A stretch of 64,000 nt of DNA from Alphaproteobacteria bacterium (GCA_019635875.1 JAHBYP010000003.1:372001-436000), one strand, 5' to 3'. Positions 9,301 to 18,320 are shown, counted from the stretch's first letter. Notes: generated from the letters alone by a model not told the origin. Program-made: numbers and translations.

Positions 9301-10880
9301 CCGCGCACGGTCATGTCGCGCGCTCCGTCATCGAGGATCAGGCCGGCGCCACCGTTCTTGCGAAAGCCGCCGCCGATCCACTCGAGATCGCTGGGCATGA
9401 CGCCGGCCGAGGTCCCGGCGAAGCGCGCGCCGCCACCGTCATTGCCGTGCACCCACGAGTCGAACACCGTGCCGCGCACGTTGCCCAGGACATCGAGGCC
9501 GACGCCGCGGACATGCTCGATGTTGACGTGGCGGATGTCGATGTCCACCGAACGGTCGGCGCCATCGGCGACGATCCGGATGCCGGCCGACTCCGTGCCG
9601 TTGCCGATGATCGAGAAGTTCGACAGCGTCAGCGCGCCGACCTGCACGCCTGCCGCGACGACGATCTCGATCACCGGGCCGCCATCGGCAACCTGCGAGA
9701 AGAGCTTGGCGCCGCCCAGATCGATGCCGGTCGCGGCCTGGCTGGAGCTGGTGATGTTGATCACGATCGGCGCGCTGATCATGTAGCTGTTCTGGCTCGA
9801 CAGCTTCACCAGCGTGCCATCGGCAATGGCCGAGCGAAGCGCGCCTTCGACGACGCCGGTGCCGGCGCTGTCGGGCAGCGGCAGCATCGCCACCGGGCTC
9901 GGTGCCTCGAGCGTGGGCAGCGCCACGCCCTGCGTGGCCACGGTCACGTGCGCCAGGTTGCCACCGCCGGCGCCGCTCACCAGGACGTTGGCACCGGTCA
10001 CGACGGTCTCGCCGTCGCTGCACAGGAACAGGCCGCCACTGCCCTGCACGTTGGCCAGCACGGTGGTGTCGGCGCCGCTTCCGGTCCAGGTGCTCTCGTT
10101 GCCGATCAGCGTGGCGTTGCCGGTCAGGTAGCCCTTGATGCCGACACTCTGGGCGCCGGAGCTGGAGAAGTCGTTGTCGTTGAAGCCGCCGAAATTCTGG
10201 AACCAGATGCCGGCGCCCTGGTTGTCGACGAAGTCGCTGGAGCACACCGAGGTGATGCCCCACGCGGCGCTGATGCCGACGCCCTGGTTGCCGGTGAACG
10301 TGGCGCCCTCGACGCTGATGTCGCGCGCGCCGTTGTCGAGCAGGAGGCCGGGACCGCCATTGTCCTCGAAGCCGCCGCCGAGCCAGCGCAGCGCGCTGGT
10401 GGCACCGCCTTCCGGGCTGTGCGCGAAGCGCGCGCCGCCCTCGCCGTTGCCGATCATCCAGGAATTGCAGATCGTGCCCTCGAACACGCTGCCTTCGATG
10501 TCGAGGCCGTAGCCGCCGACGCCCTCGACGGTCACGTCGCGGATCGTCCAGTTGTATAGCCAGCTGTCGTTGCTGGGCACCACGATGCTGATGCCGTCGC
10601 CCTCCAGGCCGTTGCCCTGGATGGTGAAGTTGGACAGCTGGAGATAGCGCAGGTCGACGCCGGGCTCGACTACGAGCTGGATCACCGGCTGGCCGGCCGG
10701 CACCTGCGAGATGAACGTGGCACCGCCGCCATCGAGGCCGAGCGCCCCCTGGACCGTGCTGGTGACATGAATGACGATCGGCTCGGTGATCGTGTAGGTC
10801 GCGGGGGCGATGTGGGCGACATAGCCGCCCGCAATGGCCGCACTCAGGGTGCCGCCAAGATCCAGGGTCGTCGTGCTCAT
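6330..10880 (-). CDS. Giant RTX exoprotein: tandem beta-helices, RTX and FG-GAP modules
   Basis: A 1516-residue protein with internally duplicated architecture. Residues about 1-310 and 340-650 are two homologous right-handed beta-helix domains (pectate-lyase-like). Each contains NFxIxGNG, a WxGGGF segment and a ADTTxLANVQGSG segment. RTX nonapeptides (GGxGxDxLx) occur at about 665-735, 993-1127 and 1388-1467. Two FG-GAP/VCBS-like blocks (DFTGDGKADIxW, LWQMDG) lie at about 757-990 and 1143-1387. The C-terminus is acidic and aromatic, with no N-terminal signal peptide, as for type I secretion substrates. Calcium-dependent folding outside the cell is expected. No ABC/MFP/TolC secretion genes are nearby. 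Role unknown: adhesin or polysaccharide-active enzyme. Confidence 0.88.
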   Translation of the reverse strand: MSTTTLDLGGTLSAAIAGGYVAHIAPATYTITEPIVIHVTSTVQGALGLDGGGATFISQVPAGQPVIQLVVEPGVDLRYLQLSNFTIQGNGLEGDGISIVVPSNDSWLYNWTIRDVTVEGVGGYGLDIEGSVFEGTICNSWMIGNGEGGARFAHSPEGGATSALRWLGGGFEDNGGPGLLLDNGARDISVEGATFTGNQGVGISAAWGITSVCSSDFVDNQGAGIWFQNFGGFNDNDFSSSGAQSVGIKGYLTGNATLIGNESTWTGSGADTTVLANVQGSGGLFLCSDGETVVTGANVLVSGAGGGNLAHVTVATQGVALPTLEAPSPVAMLPLPDSAGTGVVEGALRSAIADGTLVKLSSQNSYMISAPIVINITSSSQAATGIDLGGAKLFSQVADGGPVIEIVVAAGVQVGALTLSNFSIIGNGTESAGIRIVADGADRSVDIDIRHVNIEHVRGVGLDVLGNVRGTVFDSWVHGNDGGGARFAGTSAGVMPSDLEWIGGGFRKNGGAGLILDDGARDMTVRGAYFVENDGPGLYASSGITLVRNNGFENNLGTGAIVEGSGSFVDNTFSTWGPQQVAIGGYLAGDTLTLIGVSNEYYGGGADTTRLANVQGSGTLAIAGSGNVIAGPSIAVTGADPFIAPPEPVVEPATELADQRVLSSSDDSFDGLGGNDVIDGAGGNDILHGGAGNDILLGGAGNDTLYGGTGDDTLDGGVGIDTMSGGGGADVYRVDHVDDLIVEQPLPVLTLYARNGSGAVTAWRVGEEGLGAPAAMTTPDGSGWKLAGRADFNRDGHVDSLWRNQNTGANLVWYLDDSGAQTGSASVATVDTGWAVAGVGDFNGDGKADILWRHQGGGHATLWQMDGVSATASTWLPKQLGLDWQVAGVADFTGDGKVDILWRNPTAGLTTLWQMNGATATAITQLSAAPVGWQVGAVGDFTGDGKADIAWRTDTGGTSLWQMDGASRVAVTTPASMLPDSQWTTIGLEWTALDDRDRVESSVSYTLGSGVEDLTLGGTAAIDGTGNGADNVLTGNAAANTLWGAAGDDTLLGRDGADALFGGDGDDLLHGGDSPGDVDTLHGDAGDDILHGGLGNDILYGGDGRDTLDGGGGIDTLVGGAGDDVYRVDHAGDVIIETAGTPTITLHGQNLVTGEVASWDVLSGPGAPVATTRPGQGWILEGRADFNGDGADDHLFRNVGTGENLVWYLDAAGARTGAANVSTVDTSWAIAGVGDFTGDGKADILWHHKSGGYGSLWHMDGVSATTSTWLSLKLGPEWQVAGAADFTGDGRTDLLWHNSATGAASIWQMKGGSSGATIALSHGAPTGWSVGAVGDFTGDGKADIAWRTSEGGTELWQMDGATRTAVTAPASLLPGSEWTVIGAEWTALNDYDRVESSVSYTLGDGLEELLLSGSSSISATGNAADNVLIGNDAANTLTGGAGDDTLTGGAGADVFAYASGDGNDIITDFNPADGDRVHLAGVTFDHLGASANIAVLSDGHTITAQAGYVWTGSDFV

Positions 10881-11074
10881 TCTACTCGGGGGCCCGTGCC
10901 GGTCTCGACGTGCGCGGTTTCGACGTCACGTCGACGGGGCCGATGTACGGGACCGCACCGGCCCGGTCGACGACAAGCGGCTCCAGAATGGACCATCGCG
11001 CGTCGCGTGCGATTTCCCGTGACATCCACCACCGGCGGACGGAGATTCACCGCCAAGGAAGTTCGGAGGAAACC

Positions 11075-12049
11075 ATGGACGGCACGATCAGGGCCGAGGC
11101 CGCGCCGCACGTGAAGGTGCGCCGGGTCGGCGGCAATATCGGCGCGGAGATCTCCGGCGTGAACCTCGGCAAGCTCAGCGACGCCGAGTTCGCGGTGATC
11201 CACGATGCCCTGGTGCGCCACGAGGTGATCGTCTTCCGCGACCAGGACATCACCATCGACCAGCAGATGGACTTCGGTCGCCGGTTCGGCGATCTCTCGA
11301 TCCACCCCTTCTCGCCCAACCTCGACGACAAGCGCGAAGTCATCGTGCTCGACAATCACAAGGACAACCCGCCGCATCTCACCGACCAGTGGCACGCCGA
11401 CGAGACGTTTCGGGCCGCTCCCCCGTTAGGCACCATCCTGCGCGCCAAGATCTCGCCCGAGACCGGCGGCGACACGCTGTTCTCCAGCATGACGGCGGCC
11501 TATGCCGGCCTGAGCGAGCCGATGAAGCGCTACATCCACGGCATGGAGGCGCTGCACGACTTCAAGCCGTGGCGGCCGCTGTTCACCTCGTCGGAGGCGC
11601 ACCAGAAGAAATTGCGCGAGATCGAGGCCAAATGGCCGCCACAATGGCATCCCGTGGTGCGCGTGCATCCGGTGTCGGGCCGCCGCATCCTCAACGTCCA
11701 GGCCCAGTTCTGCGTCAAGTTGCGCGGCCTGCGCGAGGACGAGAGCGACATGATCCTGAAGTTCCTCTACAGCCGCGCCGCCATCCCTGAGTACCAGATG
11801 CGGGTGAGCTGGCAGCCGCATACCGTGGTGATGTGGGACAACCGCGCGGTGCAGCACTACGCCGTGCACGACTACTACCCCAGTCGCCGCACCATGGAGC
11901 GCGTCACCGTCGCCGGCGATCCCGTCATGGGCGTGAGCGGGCCCTACACGTCGGAGGACAATGTCGGCCCGCTGCCCGACGGCAAGGGCGCGGTGATCGC
12001 GCCGCCCGGCAAGCGCCCGATCCGCGAGTTCGAGCGCGGCACGTATTGA
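11075..12049 (+). CDS. TauD/TfdA-family Fe(II)/2-oxoglutarate dioxygenase
   Basis: A 324-residue non-heme iron dioxygenase. The iron ligands are the HxD motif in DQWHADETF and the distal His in NRAVQHYAVHDY. The 2-oxoglutarate-binding Arg lies in RRTMERVTV. These enzymes oxidise substrates such as taurine, alkyl sulfates or phenoxyacetates with release of succinate and CO2; the substrate cannot be assigned. The start at 11075 is preferred over a longer frame because GGAGGA sits five bases upstream. It is divergent from the RTX gene and followed by an MFS carrier that may serve the same compound. Confidence 0.9.
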   Translation: MDGTIRAEAAPHVKVRRVGGNIGAEISGVNLGKLSDAEFAVIHDALVRHEVIVFRDQDITIDQQMDFGRRFGDLSIHPFSPNLDDKREVIVLDNHKDNPPHLTDQWHADETFRAAPPLGTILRAKISPETGGDTLFSSMTAAYAGLSEPMKRYIHGMEALHDFKPWRPLFTSSEAHQKKLREIEAKWPPQWHPVVRVHPVSGRRILNVQAQFCVKLRGLREDESDMILKFLYSRAAIPEYQMRVSWQPHTVVMWDNRAVQHYAVHDYYPSRRTMERVTVAGDPVMGVSGPYTSEDNVGPLPDGKGAVIAPPGKRPIREFERGTY

Positions 12050-12117
12050 GAGGGGATGGCTGACCTGCCCGAACGGTGGTCGCGGCTGCTGCAACCAGCC
12101 GCTACAACCCGCATCCC

Positions 12118-13332
12118 ATGTCGTCCCCCTCCTCGGTCGTTACCGAATCGTCACCATCAAGCGCGCGCCTGCCCTGGGCGCTGATCGGCGCGGCGTGCCT
12201 GGGCAGCTTCGCCGCCACGGCCAGCGGCACGACGCGCGCGCCGCTGCTCATCGACATGGCGCGCGATCTCGAGGTCAGCATTCCGCTGGTCGCCAACCTG
12301 GTGACCGCGACCTCGATCGCCTGGGGCATCACCTCGTTCCTGTCGGGCGTCGCCTCGGACCGCTGGGGACGGCGGCCGTGCCTGATCGGCGGCACGCTGG
12401 CGCTGTGCGTGGCGATGATCGGCGTGGCGCTGGCCGGGCAGTTCTGGTCGGTGGCGGTGTGGGCGACGCTCGCCGGCGGCTGCTCCGGCGTGTTCATGGG
12501 CGCGGTCTTCGCCGAAGTCTCCAGCCGCGTGCCCGATCAGCAGCGCGGCCGCGCGCTCGGCTGGGTGATGAGCGGCCAGTCGCTGACATTGGTCGTCGGC
12601 GTGCCGGCGGCGGCGTGGCTCGGCGCTGGCATCGGCTGGCGCGGCGTCAATGTCTGCGTCGGTGCGCTGGCCCTGCTGGCCGCGATCAGCCTGTGGTTCA
12701 CCACGACGCGGCCGGCGGCGGGCGCGGCGAAGGCCGGCGGCCGGCCGATCTCGCTCCGGCAGGCGATGACGACGCCCGTAGTGATGCTGCTCACCATGGG
12801 GATCGCCGAGCGCATCTGCTACGGCCTCGTCGTCGTGTACTTCGCCACCTTCCTGCAGCAGACCTACAACCTGCCGCTGGCGGCGGTCGGCGTGCCGCTG
12901 CTGCTCATGGCGATCGGCAATCTTGTGGGCACGGCGCTGGGCGGCCAGCTCGCCGACCGCACGCGCGATCGCCTGGGCCTATTCGGCCACAGCCTGATCG
13001 GCACGGGAATCGCCGGCGTGGCGCTCTTCATCTGGGTGCCGGGACTGGTCGAGACCGTGGCGCTGTCCTTCGCCTATGTCTTCGTCAACGCGCTGGGCCG
13101 GCCGGCCTTCATGGCAGCGCTGGCCGACGTGCCCGACGACGTGCGCGGCACGGTCATGGGGCTGAACGGCACTTGTGCCAGCATCGGCTGGGCGGGCGCC
13201 GCCGGGCTGGGCGGCTGGATGATGGCGAGCCACGGCTTCCACGGCTTCGGCCCGCTGGTCGCGGCGCTGGCGCTGGCCGGCGCGGTGCTGGCCTACCTGC
13301 GCCGTGGCGCGGCGCGGCGCAAGGCGGCATGA
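12118..13332 (+). CDS. MFS transporter
   Basis: A 404-residue major facilitator with about 12 membrane segments. The loop 2-3 signature is present (SDRWGRRPCLIGG), with the central cytoplasmic loop at about residues 195-215 and a second half beginning near TTPVVMLL. The start at 12118 is chosen; a GTG 42 bases upstream would only add a non-conserved tail. The last codons overlap the first of the next permease gene by four bases (ATGA). It is probably a drug/metabolite proton antiporter. Confidence 0.87.
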   Translation: MSSPSSVVTESSPSSARLPWALIGAACLGSFAATASGTTRAPLLIDMARDLEVSIPLVANLVTATSIAWGITSFLSGVASDRWGRRPCLIGGTLALCVAMIGVALAGQFWSVAVWATLAGGCSGVFMGAVFAEVSSRVPDQQRGRALGWVMSGQSLTLVVGVPAAAWLGAGIGWRGVNVCVGALALLAAISLWFTTTRPAAGAAKAGGRPISLRQAMTTPVVMLLTMGIAERICYGLVVVYFATFLQQTYNLPLAAVGVPLLLMAIGNLVGTALGGQLADRTRDRLGLFGHSLIGTGIAGVALFIWVPGLVETVALSFAYVFVNALGRPAFMAALADVPDDVRGTVMGLNGTCASIGWAGAAGLGGWMMASHGFHGFGPLVAALALAGAVLAYLRRGAARRKAA

Positions 13333-14294
13333 TCGGGCGCATGGCAGTCACCGCCTCCGAGCCGCCTCCTTCGAATGCGCCTGCCGGCGCGCTGCACCGC
13401 TTCGTCGACTCCGATCTGTGGCACAGCTTCACGCGTTCCTGGCTGACCATGATCGCCGCGGGCGTGACGCTGATATTCTTCCTCGGCGCCCTGTTCGCCC
13501 CGTGGATCGCGCCGCACGATCCCTTTGATCCCAGGGCGCTGAGCCTGATGAACGCCTTCACGCCGCCGGTCTGGCACGAAGACGGCAAGGCGACCTTCCC
13601 GCTGGGCACCGACAACCAGGGCCGCGACATGCTCTCGGCCATCATGTACGGCTGCCGCGTGTCGCTGATGATCGGCCTGGCGGCGATCTGCCTGTCGGTG
13701 ACGACCGGCGTGCTGCTGGGCCTCGCCGCGGGCTTCAGGGGCGGCTGGCTCGACGCGCTGGTCATGCGCATCGCCGATATCCAGCTCACTGTGCCGGCGA
13801 TCCTCACCGCGCTGACCCTGGACGGCGTGGCGCGCGCCGCCCTGCCCCAGGATGCGCACGACCAGGTGGCGATCTGGGTGCTGGTGCTGTCGATCGGCTT
13901 CGCCTACTGGCCGCAATTCGCCCGCGTCACGCGGGCCACGACCCTGGCCGAGAAGAACAAGGACTACGTTAACGCCGCGCGCATCATCGGCGTCAACCCG
14001 GTCAAGATCGCGCTCGGCCACGTGCTGCCCAACGCGCTGGGCCCGGTGCTGGTGATCGCCACCATCGAGCTGGCGCTGGCGATCATCGCCGAGGCGTCGC
14101 TCTCCTATCTGGGCGTCGGCATGCCGCCGACCCAGCCCTCGCTGGGCACGCTGATCCGCATCGGCAACGCTTTCCTGTTCTCGGGCGAGTGGTGGATCGT
14201 GATGTTCCCCGCCGCTGCCCTGGTGATCCTGTCGCTGGCGGTCAACCTGCTCGGCGACTGGCTGCGCGACGCGCTGAATCCCAAGCTTCGATAG
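13329..14294 (+). CDS. ABC transporter permease, DppC/OppC type
   Basis: A 321-residue inner-membrane permease with the N-terminal OppC-type domain (FAPWIAPHDPFDP, at about residue 55). The periplasmic motif LGTDNQGRDMLSAIMYG and the coupling loop (NAARIIGVNPVKIALGHVLPN, about 215-235) are typical of the family. It can start at 13329 (overlapping the MFS stop) or at 13341; family members vary here. It is the natural partner of the DppB-type permease at 4170, from which it has been separated. Confidence 0.92.
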   Translation: MIGRMAVTASEPPPSNAPAGALHRFVDSDLWHSFTRSWLTMIAAGVTLIFFLGALFAPWIAPHDPFDPRALSLMNAFTPPVWHEDGKATFPLGTDNQGRDMLSAIMYGCRVSLMIGLAAICLSVTTGVLLGLAAGFRGGWLDALVMRIADIQLTVPAILTALTLDGVARAALPQDAHDQVAIWVLVLSIGFAYWPQFARVTRATTLAEKNKDYVNAARIIGVNPVKIALGHVLPNALGPVLVIATIELALAIIAEASLSYLGVGMPPTQPSLGTLIRIGNAFLFSGEWWIVMFPAAALVILSLAVNLLGDWLRDALNPKLR

Positions 14295-14332
14295 CAACCC
14301 TGGGTTGATTTACAGAAAGTCTGATCGCGTTC

Positions 14333-15514
14333 ATGGTACGGATCATGAACGCGCTGTCGCCCGTGCCGCTGCTGCGGCTGATGTTCCAGACGCCGGCCAG
14401 CCTGCCGCGGCTGGAAGGCGAGCGCCTGGCCCGCCTGCGGCTGGCGCGCACGCCGCGTGTCGGGCCGGTCACCTTCCATGAGATGCTGGGCCACTACGGT
14501 TCGGCCGAAGCCGCGCTCGATGCCCTGCCGGAGCTGGCGCGCACGGCGCGGCTCGATGCGCGCGCCGTTTCGGTCGCGCAGGTTCAGCGCGAGGCGGCCG
14601 ACCTGGCCGGGCTGAACGGCCGTTTCATCATCGTCGGCGACGACGATTATCCCGCGCCGCTGGCGCAGATCGCCGACGCGCCGCCGGTGCTGTCGGTGAT
14701 CGGCGATGCTTCCCTGTTGTCGCGGCCCTCGGTGGCAGTGGTCGGCGCGCGCAACGCCTCGGTCAATGGCCGGCGGCTGGCGGCGCAGTTCGCCGCCGAG
14801 CTGGGCCGCGCCGGCCAGGTCATCGCCTCCGGGCTGGCGCGCGGCATCGATGCCGCGGCGCATGAGGCGGCGCTGTCCTCGGGCACGATCGCGGTGCTGG
14901 CCGGCGGGGTCGACATTGTCTACCCGCCGGAGAACGAGGACCTGTACCGCGCCATCGCCGAAGGCGGCGCCATCGTCTCGGAGGCGCCGCTGGGCACGCG
15001 TCCGCAGGCGCGCCACTTCCCGCGCCGCAACCGCATCGTCTCGGGGCTGAGCGCCGGGGTGCTGGTGATCGAGGCTGCGCTGCAGTCCGGCTCACTGATC
15101 ACCGCGCGCCAGGCGGCCGAGCAGGGCCGCGAGGTCTTCGCCGTGCCCGGCTCGCCGCTCGATCCCCGCGCGCGCGGTACCAACCGCCTGATCCGCGACG
15201 GCGCCCACCTGGTCGAAGACTGCGCCGATGTGCTGGCGCATCTCGCGGCCGTACCCGACGCGCCCCGACCGGCGCGTCAGGCCCACGTGGCTGCTGTGAA
15301 GGTACGCCCACAACAGATTGATAAGAAACAAGAAGAGTCCCACAACCCATGGCGTGACCAGGTCATCGCCTGTCTCGGGCCCGCGCCCACCAAGGTTGAC
15401 GAAGTGGTCCGCCGGTGCCATGTGTCGCCGGCCGAAGTGGCTGGCCTGCTGCTCGAGCTGGAGCTCGCAGGGCGCCTCGAGCGGCACCGGGGCAACAGCG
15501 TGTCGCTGATCTAG
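14333..15514 (+). CDS. dprA: DNA-processing protein DprA (Smf)
   Basis: A 393-residue single-stranded-DNA-binding protein that loads RecA during natural transformation or related DNA uptake. The extended Rossmann core carries VVGARNASVNGRRLA, SGLARGIDAAAHEAAL and the conserved FPRRNRIVSGLS segment. An N-terminal helix-hairpin/SAM-like part (about 25-90) and a C-terminal winged-helix domain (about 330-393) complete the full-length form. It sits directly ahead of topA, a widespread dprA-topA order. Confidence 0.95.
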   Translation: MVRIMNALSPVPLLRLMFQTPASLPRLEGERLARLRLARTPRVGPVTFHEMLGHYGSAEAALDALPELARTARLDARAVSVAQVQREAADLAGLNGRFIIVGDDDYPAPLAQIADAPPVLSVIGDASLLSRPSVAVVGARNASVNGRRLAAQFAAELGRAGQVIASGLARGIDAAAHEAALSSGTIAVLAGGVDIVYPPENEDLYRAIAEGGAIVSEAPLGTRPQARHFPRRNRIVSGLSAGVLVIEAALQSGSLITARQAAEQGREVFAVPGSPLDPRARGTNRLIRDGAHLVEDCADVLAHLAAVPDAPRPARQAHVAAVKVRPQQIDKKQEESHNPWRDQVIACLGPAPTKVDEVVRRCHVSPAEVAGLLLELELAGRLERHRGNSVSLI

Positions 15515-15579
15515 TGCGCTGAAATCGCTCCGGAAAACCGGTTCCCAGGAGCCGCGCCGCCCCCTGGCGCGAGGGTTGG

Positions 15580-18243
15580 ATGACCAATAACGTCGTCGTC
15601 GTCGAGTCGCCGGCCAAGGCGAAGACCATCGGCAAATACCTTGGCCCCGGCTACACGGTGCTGGCCAGCTTCGGCCATGTGCGCGACCTGCCGTCAAAAG
15701 ACGGCTCGGTCCGTCCTGACGAGGATTTCGCCATGGACTGGGAAGTCGATTCCCAGTCGCAGAAGCGCGTCAACGACATCGCCCATGCCGTGAAGGGCGC
15801 GAAGACTCTATATCTGGCGACCGACCCCGACCGCGAGGGCGAGGCGATCTCCTGGCACGTGCGCGACATTCTCGCCCACAAGAAGGCGCTCAACGGCGTG
15901 GCCGTGCGACGCGTCGCCTTCAACGCCATCACCAAGCAGGCGGTGCAGGAAGCCATCGCCCACCCCCGCGACATCGACCAGCCGCTGGTCGACGCCTACC
16001 TGGCGCGCCGCGCGCTCGACTACCTGGTGGGCTTCACGCTGTCGCCGGTGCTGTGGCGCAAGCTGCCGGGCAGCCGCTCGGCCGGGCGCGTGCAGTCGGT
16101 CGCGCTCAGGCTGATCTGCGAGCGCGAGGCCGAGATCGAGGCCTTCAGGGCGCGCGAGTACTGGACCGTCGACGCCCTGTTCGAGACGCCGCGCGGCCAG
16201 ACCTTCAAGGCGCGGCTGACGCATCTCAACGGCCAGAAGCTCGACAAGTTCGACATCCCGACCGAGGCCCAGGCGCTCGCCGCCAAGCAGCAGATCGAGC
16301 ATCGTGCCTTCACGGTGGCCGGCGTCGACCGCCGCCAGATCCGGCGCAACCCGCCGCCGCCCTTCATCACCTCGTCGCTGCAGATGGAGGCCTCGCGCAA
16401 GCTGGGCTTCGGCGCCGCGCACACCATGCGCATCGCCCAGCGCCTCTACGAGGGCGTCGACATCGGCGGCGAGACGGTGGGCCTGATCACCTATATGCGC
16501 ACCGACGGTGTCGACCTCGCGCCCGAGGCGCGCGCGCAGACCCGCCGCCTGATCGAGAGTCGCTATGGCAGTGACTACGTGCCGGAGAAGCCGCGCTTCT
16601 ATTCCAGCAAGGTCAAGAACGCGCAGGAAGCGCACGAGGCGATCCGCCCGACCGATCTCTTCCGCACGCCCGACGAGCTGGCGCGCCATCTCGACAAGGA
16701 CCAGCTGCGCCTCTACGAGCTGATCTGGAAGCGCACCGTGGCGTGCCAGATGGAAAGCGCGGTGTTCGACCAGGTCACGGTCGATCTCGAATCAGGCGAC
16801 AGGAACGTGCGCCTGCGCGCCACCGGCTCGGTGCTGAAGTTCGACGGCTTCCTCAAGCTCTACGAGGAAGGCCGCGACGATGAGGACGACGAGAACGGCG
16901 CGCGCCTGCCCGACGTCAACGAGGGCGAGGCGGTCAAGCGCAACGACGTGATCGCCGAGCAGCATTTCACCGAGCCGCCGCCGCGCTATTCCGAGGCCAG
17001 CCTGGTGAAGAAGCTCGAGGAGCTCGGCATCGGCCGGCCCTCGACCTATGCCAGCATCATCGAGGTGCTGCAGGCACGCAACTACGTGAAGATCGACCGC
17101 AAGCGCTTCGTGCCCGAGGACCGCGGCCGCATCGTCACGGCGTTCCTGTCGAGCTATTTCACGCGCTACGTCGAGTATGGCTTCACCGCGCATCTCGAGG
17201 AGCTGCTCGACGACATCTCCGGCGGCAGCGCCGACTGGCGCGCCGTGCTGCGCGAGTTCTGGCGCGAATTCAAGGGCGCGGTCGACGAGACCAAGGAACT
17301 GCGCGTCAAGGACGTGCTCGACCAGCTCGACATGGAGCTGGGCCCGCATTTCTTCCCGGAGCGCGCCGACGGCAAGGACCCGCGCGGCTGCCCGGCGTGC
17401 AACGCCGGCCGGCTCAATCTCAAGCTGGGCAAGTTCGGCGCCTTCATCGGCTGCTCGAACTATCCGGAGTGCCGTTACACGCGCAAGCTGGCGGTGGCCA
17501 ACGACAATGCCGACGAGGGCGCGCTCGAAGGGCCGCGCGTGCTGGGAGAGGATCCGGAGACCGGCAAGCTGGTGACGGTGCGCCAGGGCCCCTACGGCGC
17601 CTACGCCCAGCTCGGCGAACCCGAAGGCAAGGACAAGCCCAAGCGCGCCTCGCTGCCCAAGGGCTACAACGCCGCCGAAGTCACGCTCGAGCAGGCGCTG
17701 GCGATCCTGGCGCTGCCGCGCACGCTGGGGCCACATCCCGACACCGCGCAGCCGATCGTCGCCGGCATCGGCCGTTTCGGCCCCTATGTGCGACACGGCT
17801 CGACCTACAAGTCGATCCCCGGCGACGAGGACGTGCTGAGCATCGGCATGAACCGCGCCGTGGCGCTGCTCGCCGAAGCCAAGGGACCGGGCCGCGGCCG
17901 CGCCGCGGTGACCCCGCTGCGCACGCTCGGCCCGCATCCCGACGACCAGCAACCGGTCGAGGTCTATAGCGGCCGCTACGGCCCCTACGTGAAGCACGGC
18001 AAGGTCAATGCCACACTGTCGAAGGATCTCGCGCCCGAGAGCGTGACCCTGGAGCAGGCGCTGCCGCTGCTCGCCGCGCGCGCCGCCAACGGTAGCGGCA
18101 AGAGGCCGGCGCGCGGTCGTGCCGGCGCGGCGAAGAAGAAGGCCGCCGCAACGGTCGAGACGATCGCCGCCAAGCCGGCGGCCAAGGCCAAGAAGAAGGC
18201 CACGCCGAAATCCCGCAAGGCCCCCACCAAGGACGCTGCGTGA
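15580..18243 (+). CDS. topA: DNA topoisomerase I
   Basis: An 887-residue type IA topoisomerase that relaxes negative supercoils. The TOPRIM domain begins at residue 5 (VVVVESPAKAKTIGKYLG) with the acidic triad in ATDPDREGEA. The catalytic Tyr is residue 305 in ITYMRTDG. Only one tetracysteine zinc finger remains (CPACNAG ... CSNYPEC, about 605-630), followed by degenerate topo-C repeats. The last 50 residues are a Lys/Ala-rich, histone-H1-like tail (AAKKKAAATV, KAKKKATPKS) likely to bind DNA nonspecifically. It is followed by a strong palindrome and rnr. Confidence 0.97.
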   Translation: MTNNVVVVESPAKAKTIGKYLGPGYTVLASFGHVRDLPSKDGSVRPDEDFAMDWEVDSQSQKRVNDIAHAVKGAKTLYLATDPDREGEAISWHVRDILAHKKALNGVAVRRVAFNAITKQAVQEAIAHPRDIDQPLVDAYLARRALDYLVGFTLSPVLWRKLPGSRSAGRVQSVALRLICEREAEIEAFRAREYWTVDALFETPRGQTFKARLTHLNGQKLDKFDIPTEAQALAAKQQIEHRAFTVAGVDRRQIRRNPPPPFITSSLQMEASRKLGFGAAHTMRIAQRLYEGVDIGGETVGLITYMRTDGVDLAPEARAQTRRLIESRYGSDYVPEKPRFYSSKVKNAQEAHEAIRPTDLFRTPDELARHLDKDQLRLYELIWKRTVACQMESAVFDQVTVDLESGDRNVRLRATGSVLKFDGFLKLYEEGRDDEDDENGARLPDVNEGEAVKRNDVIAEQHFTEPPPRYSEASLVKKLEELGIGRPSTYASIIEVLQARNYVKIDRKRFVPEDRGRIVTAFLSSYFTRYVEYGFTAHLEELLDDISGGSADWRAVLREFWREFKGAVDETKELRVKDVLDQLDMELGPHFFPERADGKDPRGCPACNAGRLNLKLGKFGAFIGCSNYPECRYTRKLAVANDNADEGALEGPRVLGEDPETGKLVTVRQGPYGAYAQLGEPEGKDKPKRASLPKGYNAAEVTLEQALAILALPRTLGPHPDTAQPIVAGIGRFGPYVRHGSTYKSIPGDEDVLSIGMNRAVALLAEAKGPGRGRAAVTPLRTLGPHPDDQQPVEVYSGRYGPYVKHGKVNATLSKDLAPESVTLEQALPLLAARAANGSGKRPARGRAGAAKKKAAATVETIAAKPAAKAKKKATPKSRKAPTKDAA

Positions 18244-18245
18244 CC

Positions 18246-18320
18246 TGGGACCGCCGGCGTCCCGCCGGCTCATGCGCTCTCCATCACCGCGAAGATGCCG
18301 GCGGGACGCCGGCGGTCCCA
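18246..18320. repeat. Perfect 24-bp inverted repeat (REP-like) spanning the rnr start
   Basis: The left arm 18246-18269 and right arm 18297-18320 are exact reverse complements over 24 bp, with a 27-base loop. The right arm ends on the A of the rnr start codon. Related copies of the core (GGCGGGACGCCGGCG) lie at 20606-20629 and 39518-39550. There is no T-run, so it is not a classical terminator. Confidence 0.85.

Noticed and set aside
7608-10559. A 983-residue plus-strand open frame across the RTX gene
   Set aside because: It is the antisense shadow of the RTX/beta-helix coding sequence: repetitive Val/Ala/Arg/His text with no domain.
12076-12117. Upstream GTG start for the MFS transporter
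   Set aside because: It adds 14 residues without family similarity; the ATG at 12118 gives a normal N-terminus.
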